DNA from: Lonicera japonica
Lineage: Eukaryota; Streptophyta; Magnoliopsida; Dipsacales; Caprifoliaceae
Direction of reading: 5' to 3'
Assembly (NCBI GenBank): GCA_021464415.1
Contig: CM038468.1
Location: 930,001 to 994,000, forward strand
DNA: 64,000 bases
The notes beneath the pieces are model-generated. The model was not told the origin of the DNA. It saw nothing but the letters and a program-made list of their open reading frames with translations, and searched no databases. Made by a program: the position numbers and the translations under genes. Below are positions 11,313 to 21,932 of this stretch, piece after piece (positions within the stretch are counted from its first letter, which is position 1; every line of letters begins with the position of its first letter).

Positions 11313-12371
11313 CAGTGTTTTAAAAGGCGAAGGCGTAAGTCTAGGCGTTTACTTGTCTAAAAGCGAGGCGTAAGCCTCAATGCGGTAAGGCATAAGCCTT
11401 TCGTGCAAAATATTTTTTATATTAAAAAATAAAAAATAATTAATATAGACTTAAAAAATAAGCTAAATAAATACCAATACCAAATTATATTAATATACAC
11501 ACATTTTTTGTTCAATATTTCTATAAAATTAATCATTTAGAAACAAATAAAACTTCCTATAATGTATAAAATATAATTATATACAATATTTATAATACGT
11601 TTAAGCAAAATAAAATAAAATAAATAAAGATACAAAAACTAAACATAAATTAATTAAAACGATATTTAAAAAAAAAAAGAGAAGAAACTGAGATTATATA
11701 TATGACTAGTAGACTGAAAAAAAAATTATATAACTGTGTTCCCACTCCCTAGGCCACTTGAACCACAAGTGGAAAGTAGAAACAATCTGAAGCCCCACTC
11801 CCTCGTCCCCCCCCCTCTCTCTCTCCCTGACCGACACACCAGTTCCTTCCCCTTTTTTTGGTCTTCTTCTTCCTTCTTTAGCTTCTCTTTTCCTCAGTCA
11901 ATCACCGATCTGATCTACACCAACTAATCAAATGCTTCTCCACTTCGTCTATGCTTCAGTTCGACACTTCGTCTATCCTTCTCACTCCTTCGTCAAGCTC
12001 TCTTTCGTCTCGTCTTCATCTTTCCTTCGTTTCTCCTTCGTCTCTCCTTCGAACGGCGCAAAAGGATTCTAGGGTTTTTCTTTCAGGTTTCAATCGATTC
12101 AACAAGCTGGGTTTAATTTTGATTTTTTTTTATTTCACCTAGAATGACGTCGTTTTGCTGTTGGGGTATTAAAAAAAAAATGCACCAAAGGCGTAAGCCT
12201 CAGGGAAAAAGCGTAAAAAGCGTGCGCATTGCCAATAAAGCGTAAGCCTCGTCCAAAAGGCGTGCGCACAGTGTGCAAAACGCTGTTCTCATCGAGCTTC
12301 GTTGCGTTTTTCCGTTGAGGCGCATCGATGCGCGCCCCAATGCGCGCCTCCGAACGCTTTTAAAAACACTG
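11313..12371. mobile_element. hAT-type non-autonomous element, 1059 bp, perfect 8-bp TSD
   Basis: The TSD gtttcttc is at 11305-11312 and 12372-12379. Termini are CAGTGTTTTAAAAGG on the left and, reverse-complemented, CAGTGTTTTTAAAAGCG on the right, the classic CAGTGTT-type hAT end. Subterminal regions are full of repeated aggcgtaagcctc-like motifs in both orientations, typical of hAT transposase-binding sites. The middle (about 11735-12140) is a CT-rich stretch unlike either end, resembling a plant 5' untranslated leader, possibly captured host DNA. No transposase is encoded. Confidence 0.88.
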
Positions 12372-12428
12372 GTTTCTTCATAAAATTCCCGGACAAAAAG
12401 AATGTTCATTAAAGCTATCAAGTCTTAT

Positions 12429-12513
12429 TTCGCTGTGAATGGCCCTTGCTTATCCATTGTTGTAATCTTCTTTTGAGTTGCAATAAAGTTTTGTTTCTTA
12501 TAAAAAAAAAGGG
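12429..12513 (+). mobile_element. Severely 5'-truncated LINE insertion
   Basis: An 85-bp insert ends in caataaagttttgtttctta followed by A9, typical of plant L1-type LINE 3' ends. It is flanked by an 18-bp imperfect duplication: aaagctatcaagtcttat (12411-12428) and aaagctgtcaagttttat (12514-12531). Target-primed reverse transcription leaves this structure. The rest of the LINE is absent. Confidence 0.65.
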
Positions 12514-12688
12514 AAAGCTGTCAAGTTTTATGAAAATAATGAACTAATTGCGCTAGCATTTTTGTAGAATGTGATTAATTTAAGGACAAACATTTTGCAT
12601 TACTATTTCTGGAGAATGTGATTACTTCAAGAAAAATGATGTCCCTGTCCCCCACAAGTCCACAGTTTAGCACAAGATAGTTACCTAA

Positions 12689-12754
12689 GTAAAGAGATCA
12701 GTTCAATTGGAACGAAACTAACTTGTTTAGGTATTATGCTAGGTTTTTTCCAAC
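12689..12754. repeat. Duplicated copy of the PPR gene 3' end
   Basis: This 65-bp stretch matches 8198-8262 with few changes (gatcagttcaattggaacga is identical). That segment spans the stop codon and the last codons of the PPR gene plus its immediate 3' flank. It stops where a TAGCGGTGTT-type transposon end begins at 12755. Confidence 0.8.
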
Positions 12755-12905
12755 TAGCGGTGTTTTCGGTTTCGGTCAGGGTAGAGATTGGAGTACCCAA
12801 ACCCTCCCCAAATTCCGTAGTTCGGTTTCGGTTTCATAACTATGGAACCCAAACCCTCCCCAAATTATTCAATTTCGGTCCGGTTCGGTCTCATTTGGTT
12901 TTTTT
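12755..12905. mobile_element. Left end of a hAT-like element (TAGCGGTGTT type)
   Basis: The sequence TAGCGGTGTTTTCGGTTTCG with repeated cggttcggt motifs resembles the left end of the complete hAT element at 25234. The matching right end type (ACACCCCTA) occurs at 19568-19751. If both belong to one element, it has been split by a Helitron-like insertion and other DNA. The bases outside the two ends (tttccaac and gtttagtg) do not form a TSD, so the pairing is not proven. Confidence 0.5.
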
Positions 12906-13519
12906 ATATTGCTAAAACTTTTGTCAAAAACTGCACTAAAAATAAAAATAAAAAACAGCACTAATGAACTCTGCATTATAGTGTTCAAAAAACTGCACTA
13001 AAACTGTTACAAAACAGCTCATAAGGACAAAACAGCCCACAATGTGAAACGTGAAATAAGCAGCTTCACTAAAATAGATGAAACAAGTCCAATGCACAGC
13101 CATGCAGAAAATAGAAATAAGATTCATAAGTACTTCTCATACAATTAGAAGTTGTATCAAAAAAAATTATAAAAGTAATATTCAAAATCTAAAGTATACA
13201 TTTTGACAGGTATATATATGTGTGTGTATGCTGTGTATATATGCTAATTTGCTTTTTTTTTAAACTCATTCTCTATATGAAAAACAATTTCTTCGATAAA
13301 TTTACAAGAAAATTTAAAGTACAATTACTATTGAATTCACTGGCACCACTTTGGGTAGCATTCAGTTATTTAACACACATTCCCCCAGTTTCTTAATAAG
13401 TGCCTTTCAAACCCCAAATCAATTGACCATGTTATGTCCATTTCACTAATTTTATTTTCCGAGTTTGTACAACTCCTCTATTGAATATTTTCGCCAACAC
13501 CACCAACCATCTCTCTTTA

Positions 13520-14140
13520 GGGCTTGTTTGGTTCAAGTTTTGGGAATGAAATGGGCATACTTGATTCATGGAAAGATTTTTTTCCTGGCATCTAGGATGC
13601 CACGCCGATGTTTGGTTCAACCGGGAATAGAAATGGAATAAAGTATCAATTACAAAAATACCCTTCCTTTTATAAGATAAGAAGACATCTCCTACTAATT
13701 TTTCAGAAGGGACAATTACTATAATAAATTACAAAAATTACACATGCCTAGCTAATAACTATCCTACAAAAATTGTAATTTTTGTAATTAAAAAAAATTA
13801 AAACAGGAAAAAAGAAAAGAAAAAAGTTCCAAACATTTTTTTTCTTTTTTGTGCAGTAGCGTAACTAAAAAAAAGTTCCAAACAATATTTTCATACACAG
13901 ATGAAAAAAGAATTATTTATTCATAAGGACGAGAGTTATTTTAGTCCTAACATGAAAAATTAAAAAAGATATCCATTGGTAATGGCTCATTCCTTATGAT
14001 TTAAATGAAAGAACTTGGGGGGAAAGGTTTGTTCCTGGAATCATTTATTCCGAACCTAAAACTTGAACCAAACACGGGAATCATTTCGGAATGTAATTTA
14101 GCATTCTCGGAATGTTTTAAATCTTGAACCAAACGAGCCA
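13520..14140. mobile_element. Tourist-like (PIF/Harbinger) MITE, 621 bp, TSD TTA
   Basis: TTA occurs at 13517-13519 and 14141-14143. Termini are GGGCTTGTTTGGTTCAAG on the left and, reverse-complemented, TGGCTCGTTTGGTTCAAG on the right. Second inverted blocks follow inside the ends (tgggaatgaaatgg / ccgaacctaaaacttgaacc). It encodes nothing. Confidence 0.8.
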
Positions 14141-14320
14141 TTAGTATAAACTTTCGCCAACATTATGGAATGGAATGCTCTCATGGGAAGGTTCATTATG
14201 GGCTGTAAAGTTAATTTACAAGTATAATCCCTATGATTCTATAGGAGAAAATCACAATTAAACACGCCAATCAAATCAATCCATCCAGAAATTGAAAAAA
14301 CAAAAGAACAACAAACTCAC

Positions 14321-14417
14321 CTTGCCAGTGGGAACCCGAGGGAAATCAAATCAGTGATGAGCTCCACCAAACCGGATTCCTCCTCCGCGAAAGCCGGGTT
14401 TCGAAAAACCTTGAAAC
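14321..14417 (-). pseudogene. Orphan exon of an unrecognised plant gene
   Basis: On the minus strand a 97-nt segment lies between an acceptor (tttttgcag) and a donor (gtgagt). It is open in only one frame, beginning FKVFRNPAFAEEESGL and ending ISLGFPLA. Upstream on the same strand (14418-14880) is a CT-rich leader-like tract with a (GA)n repeat, which looks like a promoter and 5' untranslated exon. Downstream the gene is cut off by the Tourist MITE and repeats. I do not recognise the protein. It may be a captured 5' gene fragment. Confidence 0.4.
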
Positions 14418-14937
14418 CTGCAAAAATTGAATTAAATATTAAAATCAGATGACCTAAAGAAGAAGAAGAATTGAGATCAGAAATAGTCAAATAGATAAAT
14501 GATTTATTTGAATATTGTTAGATATAGAAAGAGAGACCTTAAAGGGAGGGAGATGGAGAGTTGAAGTGGAAGAGGAGAGGGGATAATGACCTAGGGTTTG
14601 TTTACACACACATATATATACAGATCTAAGTAGTATAGAAAAAAAATATCTGCAATAGTAAGCAGATCAAGACAAAAGCAAAACGTGAGCTGAGGATGAG
14701 GATAAGGGTGTGGCGCCATGGCAGTGTGCAGTGGATGTGCGGAACTCAGAAGGGCTGTGGGCTGTGGCTGAGTCTGTAGCTTCAGCTTGAGAGAGACAGA
14801 GAGAGAGAGAGAGAGAAACGCTGGCTGGGGAGTGGGGAGGGTTGCGGCAGAGAATGGAGAAAAGTGAGAAGAATTAAATTTTTTTGACCTTTTGTCTTTT
14901 AAAGTTTAAACAGTACCATTTGATTGAGTAAGCCAAA
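14418..14937 (-). other. Leader-like region upstream of the orphan exon
   Basis: CT-rich on the minus strand, with a (GA)n microsatellite near 14793-14817 and a possible donor (ctttaag|gtctct near 14540). It resembles a plant promoter and non-coding first exon. No start codon with a convincing reading frame was found. Confidence 0.35.
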
Positions 14938-16795
14938 TCTATCTATATCTATATAAAAATGGGCTAGTCTGACCAAGAAGTTTGACCAGTATTCCTGCTA
15001 AAAAAATTTACTGTACTTTTTTTTGCATGCATGGGAACATATTAGAAGCATCCATTAAAAACATCCATGGAGTTAATGCACTGCATGGGTAATTGTTACA
15101 GGAATTTGCTTGTGAATTTGATTACCACTGCAGGAATTTGTATAATCATCCATGGATTTAATGCACTGCATGGGTAATTGAAACGTGTGTTTAAGATTGT
15201 GCTTGCCTATATAGTTGTTTCAAAAATACATAATGAAGATACTTTTTCATTTTAGAAATTGTTCTTGTGCTGTTTACTCTCCAAGTAATGGTTTGCATGT
15301 TCCTTTTTTGTTCGCTTCAATCTTCTTCGTATTCTTCTTCTTCCAAGTAATGATTTTACCCTACCCTAATTTTTGACATTCTTTTGAAATGTTGTCCAGT
15401 ACACAAAAACATAACCAATATTTAGCATCAAAATCTTCTCGGGCCTATGTTTTTGCAACTCTAAGTAAGCAACAAAATGGATCTAATGTATAATACAATG
15501 CTCAATAAAATGGTGTTTGCGTGCATTTAATTTTCCAGATGGCGTGTTCAAAGGACGTAATAAAAGGAATGATTAGCTTTCCAGTACATACAAATGCAAG
15601 TTCTGCACCACATGCCTCATAGATGGTGTGTTCAAAGGACATAATAAAAGAAAAAGTCATAAATATTATTAGTTACTATCAACCAATACATGAGAAAATA
15701 TCCATAGCAGTTTTGAATGTGCCTCTTTTCTTTCCTATTTTGTTTTTGTTGGACAAGGGTTCTATCCTGTGCTTGTGTTGTGTTTTTGGACAGCTCTTAT
15801 AGGATCCGATGCATTGTGGCTTAAGCATCTAGGATTGTTTCTCTATAAGAAATTATGATGATACAAAAGAACCATCGCGCATAAGTAAAATTAGATCAAG
15901 AATAACAATTTTTTCAACAGGTGTAAAACAGAACTTTATTGTTTATCACAAGAAGGTAAAACTAGAAGAATAAACCATAGACAATAGATTCAATTAAAAT
16001 TACACATATGGGTGTTTGTCTTTACCTCTTAATGTTGAATGGAGAGCTATTCAGTGTTAAGAAGTAATAGGTAGGTCATTGGCTTCTCCGTATGTTCAAA
16101 CGCAAACAGAAATACATTACTCCAACTCCAATAGCCCGAGAAAATCAACATAAATCTGTCCCATTTAAAAATAGTTACTATGTAGAGAGAGACAAAGACA
16201 GCAGCCGTATATGTAGAAATAGACAGAGCAATCAGCTATGGTAAAACACACACATGTGTATATGTAGAGAGAGACGGAGATAGAGATAGATAGAGAGACG
16301 GAGATAGATACAGAGAGAGAGTAGAGTACCTTTTATGGGATGCCGGAGAGAATTCGTCGACGGGAAGTTGGAGCTGAGAGTTGTCGTCGATGGCTGAGAG
16401 TTGGGGCTAGGGTTTAGCTTCGATGGTGGTGGGGGTTTTACGGGAAAGAGAGAGAGAGAGAGAGATTGAGCAGCTGTTTTATTATTAACTTATAATAAGA
16501 TTATTACTTTGTCAATTTAATTGTCTAACTTTAAAAATCTAAAATAACATAATAATTACTTTAAAAAAAATATTTATTTTTAAAAATAACTTTTATTTTT
16601 TTCTTTAATATAAAAAGGTGACGAGACTCACAATAAAAAAAGTGGTAATAATTTAAAGGGTAATGTTGAAAATAATTAAAAATGTTCTAATTAAAGACTT
16701 GCTAAATATAGAAAGTGGACAACTATTTTGGGACATCCAAAAATAGAATAATGGACAATTAAATTAGGACGGAGGGATTATTATTATTATTAGGG

Positions 16796-18201
16796 GCTTT
16801 TAGTCAAAAGGACAAATGTTTCTTTCTCAGTCTACTCAAGGACACATATTTTTGACCAATTGTTTGAAGGCCAAAGGTTTTAAAGAGGGACAAACGTTTG
16901 TTAGAAGGACATCTTAATTAAAAATTGAATAACGATTTAAATTAGATAATATTAAAAGTGATATACCAGCAATGCCCTTTAATCAACATAAATTCAAATA
17001 TAAAAGGTAGTTCAAAAAATTTCAAATTACCTAAAATCAAGTAACTTCGAAATATTAATTTTAAAAGATCAAAGTTACGTTTGAAAAAATTCAAACAATA
17101 CTTGATTAATCCAAAGAATATACAAAATTAAAATGATAATATTAGTTAGAAAAAAAATATAAAGCATATGGCAGACATTTTGTACAAAAACAACAGCATT
17201 ATATCAAACACATAGATATTACAAAATCAAAAGACATTATAAATCAAACAGGCATTATAAGTAGCATATTAATCATATTTATGAATTATCATAGGCATAA
17301 TGAGCTCTATGGCATTTTACACAACCCACCCAAATTAATTACAAGCTAGCATAGATACCAGCATATTACACAATTCATCCAAGTTCCCCAAATTAATTGC
17401 AAGCATAGTTACTAGTATTTTACACACGTCCTAACTTAGTAAAATGCCTGGAAATTACATAATCATATTGATTTGTTTATAAAAGTGGGTAACGCAATAA
17501 AGTCTGACCTGCATATGATTTTCACTAACATCATCCTCCTCCATCGTCATTCGTCAGGTCAAGTTAAACAAAACACACACCCTCTTGTCCAACTAAAAGT
17601 GCTCTTTAGGGTTTAATTATGATTTACCCCCTCGCCTTGCCTCCTTCACTCGTCTATGTTTCTCTTTCTCTGTGTGGGAATTTCGGTGGTGAGTGGCGAG
17701 GGATGGAAGGAGCATACCAACCGTCGAGCGGTGGGAGTAACGGCTACCACCACAGAGGCTCCGTTCAGAGTAATCAATTCCTTAAGGGAAGCCGCAGTAA
17801 TAGTAGGTTACATGATCCCATAGATACTGCTTCTAGGGTTCCTGGCCATTGGCAGCAACAGCAGGAGACTACTGACGCTCCTCCACAATTTGAAACGCAC
17901 ATGACAAATGGATGAGACAATAATGAAAGGTGCTAAAATAGGACGATGCATATTTGAAAACCCTAAACGTGCGCTTAAGTATAGGAAAATAACTCTCTCT
18001 TATCAAGGGGCAATATAGACAAAGTATCTAAGTATTAAAGTTTATTAAAAAATAAAAGAGCCGGAAAAAACAAATTAAATACAATTGACTAATTTAAAGA
18101 AATTGTCCTTAATCAAAAATTTTGGGCTTTAAACAATGGCTCGAAAATGTACGTCCTTGGGCCAATTGCTTCAAAAAAAGTTGGATCTATGCCTAATTTT
18201 C

Positions 18202-18202
<1 letters not shown>
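16796..18202. mobile_element. Pack-MULE-like element carrying a short open frame
   Basis: Imperfect terminal inverted repeats of about 80 bp: ctcaaggacacatatttttg (left, from 16844) matches the reverse complement of 18131-18170 (cccaaggacgtacattttcg). Both edges abut ttattatta runs, which could be a 9-bp TSD or chance, because the right side is a microsatellite. The interior is less AT-rich around 17600-17915 and holds an open frame, as expected for a gene-fragment-carrying Mutator-like element. Confidence 0.45.
17703..17915 (+). CDS. Hypothetical 70-residue protein, possibly a captured gene fragment
   Basis: The open frame runs upstream to 17619. The Met at 17703 starts a hydrophilic, Gly/Ser/Gln-rich sequence (MEGAYQPSSGGSNGYHHRGS..) ending at a TGA. 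Base composition is clearly less AT-rich than the surroundings, unlike the random open frames nearby. It resembles the low-complexity N-terminus of a plant regulatory or RNA-binding protein, but I do not recognise it. It sits between the inverted repeats of a Pack-MULE-like element and probably came from a host gene. Whether it is expressed is unknown. Confidence 0.3.
   Translation: MEGAYQPSSGGSNGYHHRGSVQSNQFLKGSRSNSRLHDPIDTASRVPGHWQQQQETTDAPPQFETHMTNG

Positions 18203-18276
<74 letters not shown>
18203..18276. repeat. (ATT)n microsatellite
   Basis: About 25 uninterrupted ATT units. The poly-leucine open frame across it is an artefact. Confidence 0.95.
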
Positions 18277-18503
18277 CATCTCATATATTTTTAGTTATTT
18301 TTAATTTGACACTTTCTTCATGGGGACAATTAAAAAAAACTTATTAGAGAAAGATTTTTACACTAAAATTAAGGAATAATTTTTTTGTAAATAACGGGTT
18401 TATTTTTTATTTTATTGATAATATGACATGTGTCTTTTTTTTATTGTAAAATGGCATCCCAACCCTTAAAATAAACTAAAAAATACCAATATATGCATTA
18501 AAA

Positions 18504-18740
18504 TATGAACTGCAATATGAACTTTGCAGTCTATATTTCACTACAATATGAACTTTGCAGTTCAAATTTTACTGTAATGTAAAATTTGCAGTTCATATTT
18601 TACTGCAATTTGAACTTTGCAGGCCATATTTTTGGTACAAAGTTTATATTGCAGTCCATATTTCTAGTGCAAAGTTTATATTGCAGTCTGTATTTTACTG
18701 CAATATGAACTTTGCAGTCCATATTTTTTGTGCAAATTTC
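18504..18740. repeat. Minisatellite of palindromic units
   Basis: About six to seven copies of a unit of roughly 35 bp containing actgcaatatgaactttgca, present in both orientations (tgcaaagtttatattgcagt). The array alternates direct and inverted copies, so it can fold into several hairpins. Confidence 0.75.
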
Positions 18741-18939
18741 ATAAAAATTGGGTAATTTAGGTAATATATAACATGTTTTTATTAATTAAATGATATTTAA
18801 ATTTATTCAAATACATTTATTTAAAATATAAAACAAAATAAGCCTCTACACTAATTACAAATTAAAAATAGACCCTTCATTCAAAAAAATATTATTCATT
18901 GGATTTTTGGTAAAAATTAATGTGTAATAAGACCTTCTA

Positions 18940-19178
18940 CCTAATTTCTAGTTCTTCACGTGCTTTTACTTTTTAGCGTGTTCGATTAAAAAATAATAAA
19001 AAAATATATAATATTTTCTGATATGCATGTCGGCCTCATGTCCGAGCGTAGTGTACAAGAAAGTTTTTCAAAATTTATAATAATTTTATTATATGTAAAT
19101 TATTATTTATTTTTCATTGTATCTAATTTTTTGATTTTCTACTTTATCATTGTGATGTTCGTTTGCTATCTCAGTTGT

Positions 19179-19240
<62 letters not shown>

Positions 19241-19540
19241 CACCTAGTTATTTCTAATTTGACTCTCGTTTTACATGTTCTTTATGTCTCCTTAGTGTGC
19301 CCGATTAAAAAAATAATTATAAAATGTATGATACTCTCCGACATGCATGTCACCCTCATATTCGGGCGTAGTGTACAAGGAGGTTTTCCAAAATCTATAA
19401 CAATTTTATTATATGTCTATTGTTTCATTTTCATTGTATCTAATTTTTTTGATTTTCTACTTCATCATTGTGATATCCGTTTGTTCAATTATTAATTTTT
19501 ATTATTTTCCACTATAATAATATTCTTCATGTTGTGTTAC
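18940..19540. repeat. Tandem repeat of about 320 bp with internal (ATT)n
   Basis: Two copies: one around 18960-19182 and one around 19270-19520. Each contains a cgattaaaaaa..cgtagtgtacaag..ttttattatatgt..tgattttctact block. The (ATT)n tract at 19183-19240 lies between them, and the sequence after it resembles what follows the (ATT)n at 18203-18276, suggesting an extra partial copy. The array sits next to the candidate Helitron 3' end. Confidence 0.7.
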
Positions 19541-19567
19541 ACGTGCAACGCACAATTGATATACTAG

Positions 19568-19751
19568 GTTTTTTTTTTTTTAGTTTTGGGTAATTTGGTC
19601 AAAATCAGTTAACCCAATAAACGAACCCAATCACTCAGTTTTGGTTTTTTATTTTTGTTTCGTTTTTTTTTTTCGGTTCGGATAATTTTGCATCATAAGG
19701 GATCGGTTCGGTTCGTTCGTTCGATTTTTGAATTTCTGACAACACCCCTAG
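19568..19751. mobile_element. Right end of a hAT-like element (ACACCCCTA type)
   Basis: Contains repeated ggttcggtt motifs and ends in caacacccctA at 19751, like the right ends of the complete elements ending at 21932 and 25931. Possibly the partner of the left end at 12755. No TSD supports this. Confidence 0.5.
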
Positions 19752-19800
19752 TTTAGTGAGAAACTAATTCCATCATTTTGTATGTATAAAGCTTATATCA

Positions 19801-20445
19801 TTTGGTCAAAGTTAATATATGAAATTTTAACAATAACACAAGTTTTACTTTCAACAAATTATTAAGTTAAAATTAGTGTAAAAAAATTTAAAAACGAGTA
19901 AAATGGAAACCGTACTTTTATGTTGTGTTTGACGTGTAAGATAAAATAGTGGGATGGGATAACTTTATCTTATTACATGTTTGTTGTTCGTTGGGATTTG
20001 GATATCCAAGCAGATTATTTATCCCACTTACCCTTCTAATCCCACCGAGAGAGGGATTAACAAATCCCACCTAAAAGGTGGGGTTGTTTTATCCAGTCTG
20101 AATGAGATTAAATAATTCTACTGACTCCCTAATCTGGCACGTCAAACATAGTTTAGATAAAGGGATACATTTTTCACAGGGAAAGAACCTCTCCAAATGA
20201 GAATTTCAAGCTTCTCCATAAAAAGTAACAAAATCCAATTGAGACTCCAACCGGAAAGAAGGAAACAAAAAAACGTTTAACACAGACTAAAAAAAAAACC
20301 TATATGTTGGTAATTCAATTAGGTTTCTATAAGGGTATATTTGTCCATACAAAAAAAACACTTAAAGTTATTCATACTTATATATATATATATATTATAG
20401 ATATAGATATAGATGATATATCACATTTATTAAATTAGTTTTACA
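19801..20445. repeat. Segmental duplication, copy 2
   Basis: Paralogous to 7729-8157 in the same orientation, with substitutions and a 228-bp MITE insertion at 19921-20148. The similarity begins at ggtcaaagttaatatatgaa and ends near the gatatagatatagatgat run and the taaattagttttac stretch. Confidence 0.85.
19921..20148. mobile_element. MITE, 228 bp, TSD TA, with empty site in paralog
   Basis: The TA dinucleotide at 19919-19920 is repeated at 20149-20150. The ends carry inverted tgtttgacgtg / cacgtcaaaca. The paralogous sequence at about 7848 reads acttttagtttag without the insert, which defines the insertion exactly. The TA target suggests Tc1/mariner (Stowaway-type), though the ends are not the CTCCCTCC consensus. 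Confidence 0.85.
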
Positions 20446-20713
20446 GGTGTTCTATTGTCATTCGTCAGGCACTCATATCGGCAACAAGCACTCATCATGC
20501 TCACTAGTACAAATGTCTCTTTTATATTGGTTAGGACGCCTATATTAGTACTTCAGTAATGTTTGATCCTATAGTTATGCTCGGCTGAGTACTCACAGTT
20601 ATACCTGCCTACCGTGAATTCTCTTACCTTGTTCGGACTTGCTTCGTGAGTCTTGGGCCTACCTTCGAATATTAGGTCCGAATAGAGGTTCTAATATTAT
20701 ACTTCCACAAGTA

Positions 20714-21165
20714 ATTTTATTTGTTATTGAACCAAATTTATAGGTTTTCTTAAAGTAACCAAATTTATAGTTCATTAATTATGCTTAAGAACGATAAATT
20801 TCATCAACATAATCTTTTTTAACTTTCACAATAATATTAATCTATTTTTTATATAGAATTTATAAACTTTAAAAAACAAAATCATAAATAAATCAATTGT
20901 CCCTGGAAAAATGAACTTTAAATATTGTAAAAATTATTATATTTTTGAAGTTTTCAAAAAAAAGTTGGAAAGAGAGAAAGCTGACGCGGCAATGCAAATA
21001 AGATGTGAATATGCATTACTATTACTCTAGATATTCTTTTATAGATAATCTACAAGTTAAATAATATAGAGATGCTAAAAATATAGAAAAAGTATTTATA
21101 ATTAAACAAAATAGGAATATATAATAGTACCGGAGATGCTACTATATAAATAATTTACATGTTAA
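20714..21165. repeat. Segmental duplication block A
   Basis: Matches 41521-41955 in the same orientation, with shared runs such as aagatgtgaatatgcattac and aaaataggaatatat. No coding content. It also contains an internal tandem duplication of about 110 bp (the gataatctac..ttaaataatat motif twice). Confidence 0.8.
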
Positions 21166-21420
21166 ATAATATGGGATATATTGGAGATATAGAAAAACTC
21201 TAATTTGCAAATAAATATTTAATGGCTATAGAAATACAGTTAGATTTTCATAGGTTTTAAACTCTTTAATATAGTTGATTAACTAAATACATATTATTAT
21301 CATCAATATTACCAACATACCATGATAATCCTGAGACGTTGGATCAAAAAATAAACATCAACATTAAATTTGAGCCTCGAGTTGGGAATATAAACATAAA
21401 GAGTCCTGTTATATTAGGAT

Positions 21421-21932
21421 TAGGGGTGTTCACGGGTCGGTCAACCGACCCGTTGACCGATTTTTTGGACCGGACCGACTACTTCGGTCCATTATTTTTT
21501 TGGATCGGACCGGACCGAAGATGTATATAAAACCGGACCGAACCGAAGAGGCATTTATCGGGTCGGTTTCGGTCGGTCTATCGGTCTGGGCCTGATATAT
21601 GGGCCTATTGCAAAATAAAGTTGGGCCTAGAATAATAAAAGATGTCTTAACAAAAAAAGGGCTAACTTTTGCAAAAAGAAAAAAAATTAATACATAACAA
21701 CATTAAAAATTAATACAAAGCCACTTTATATGCCAAAAAATATAAATACTCGGTTCGGTTCGGTTTTATAGGGTTTTTTGACCTCGAGGACCGAGGACCG
21801 GACCGAATTAAATCGGTCCAAAAAAAGTTGGACCGAACCGACCCGCAGCATATATAAAAACCGAAAAAAAGCCTACGGTCCGGTCCGGTTCGGTCGGTTT
21901 TTTCGGTCCGGTTCGGTTCTTGCACACCCCTA
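21421..21932. mobile_element. hAT-type MITE, 512 bp, perfect 8-bp TSD
   Basis: TSD attaggat at 21413-21420 and 21933-21940. Ends are TAGGGGTGTTC and GCACACCCCTA. The interior is dense in ggaccgg/ccggtcc/ggttcggt motifs in both orientations, which pair over the whole length. A paralogous site lacking the insert occurs, inverted, at 41957-42014. The short open frames here are artefacts of the repeated motif. Confidence 0.92.

Larger units (their letters stand above)
14938..19567 (+). mobile_element. Candidate Helitron, about 4.6 kb
   Basis: The candidate 5' terminus is TCTATCTATATCTATATAAA, preceded by A. The candidate 3' terminus is acacgtgcaacgcac, then aattgatata and CTAG at 19564-19567, which resembles plant Helitron 3' ends (a short hairpin before CTRR). 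The following base is G, not the T expected from AT insertion, so the right junction is imperfect. No Rep/helicase was seen, so it would be non-autonomous. Inside are two sets of short repeats at about 85-bp spacing (15062/15147 and 15537/15621), a GA-rich tract (16200-16330), a Pack-MULE-like element, and AT-rich tandem repeats near the 3' end, a common Helitron trait. Confidence 0.5.

Noticed and set aside
16720..16795. Stowaway right end (ggacggaggga)
   Set aside because: No matching left end found, so limits cannot be given.
18147..19495. Open frames with poly-leucine and poly-tyrosine/isoleucine tracts
   Set aside because: They are translations of the (ATT)n microsatellites at 18203-18276 and 19183-19240.
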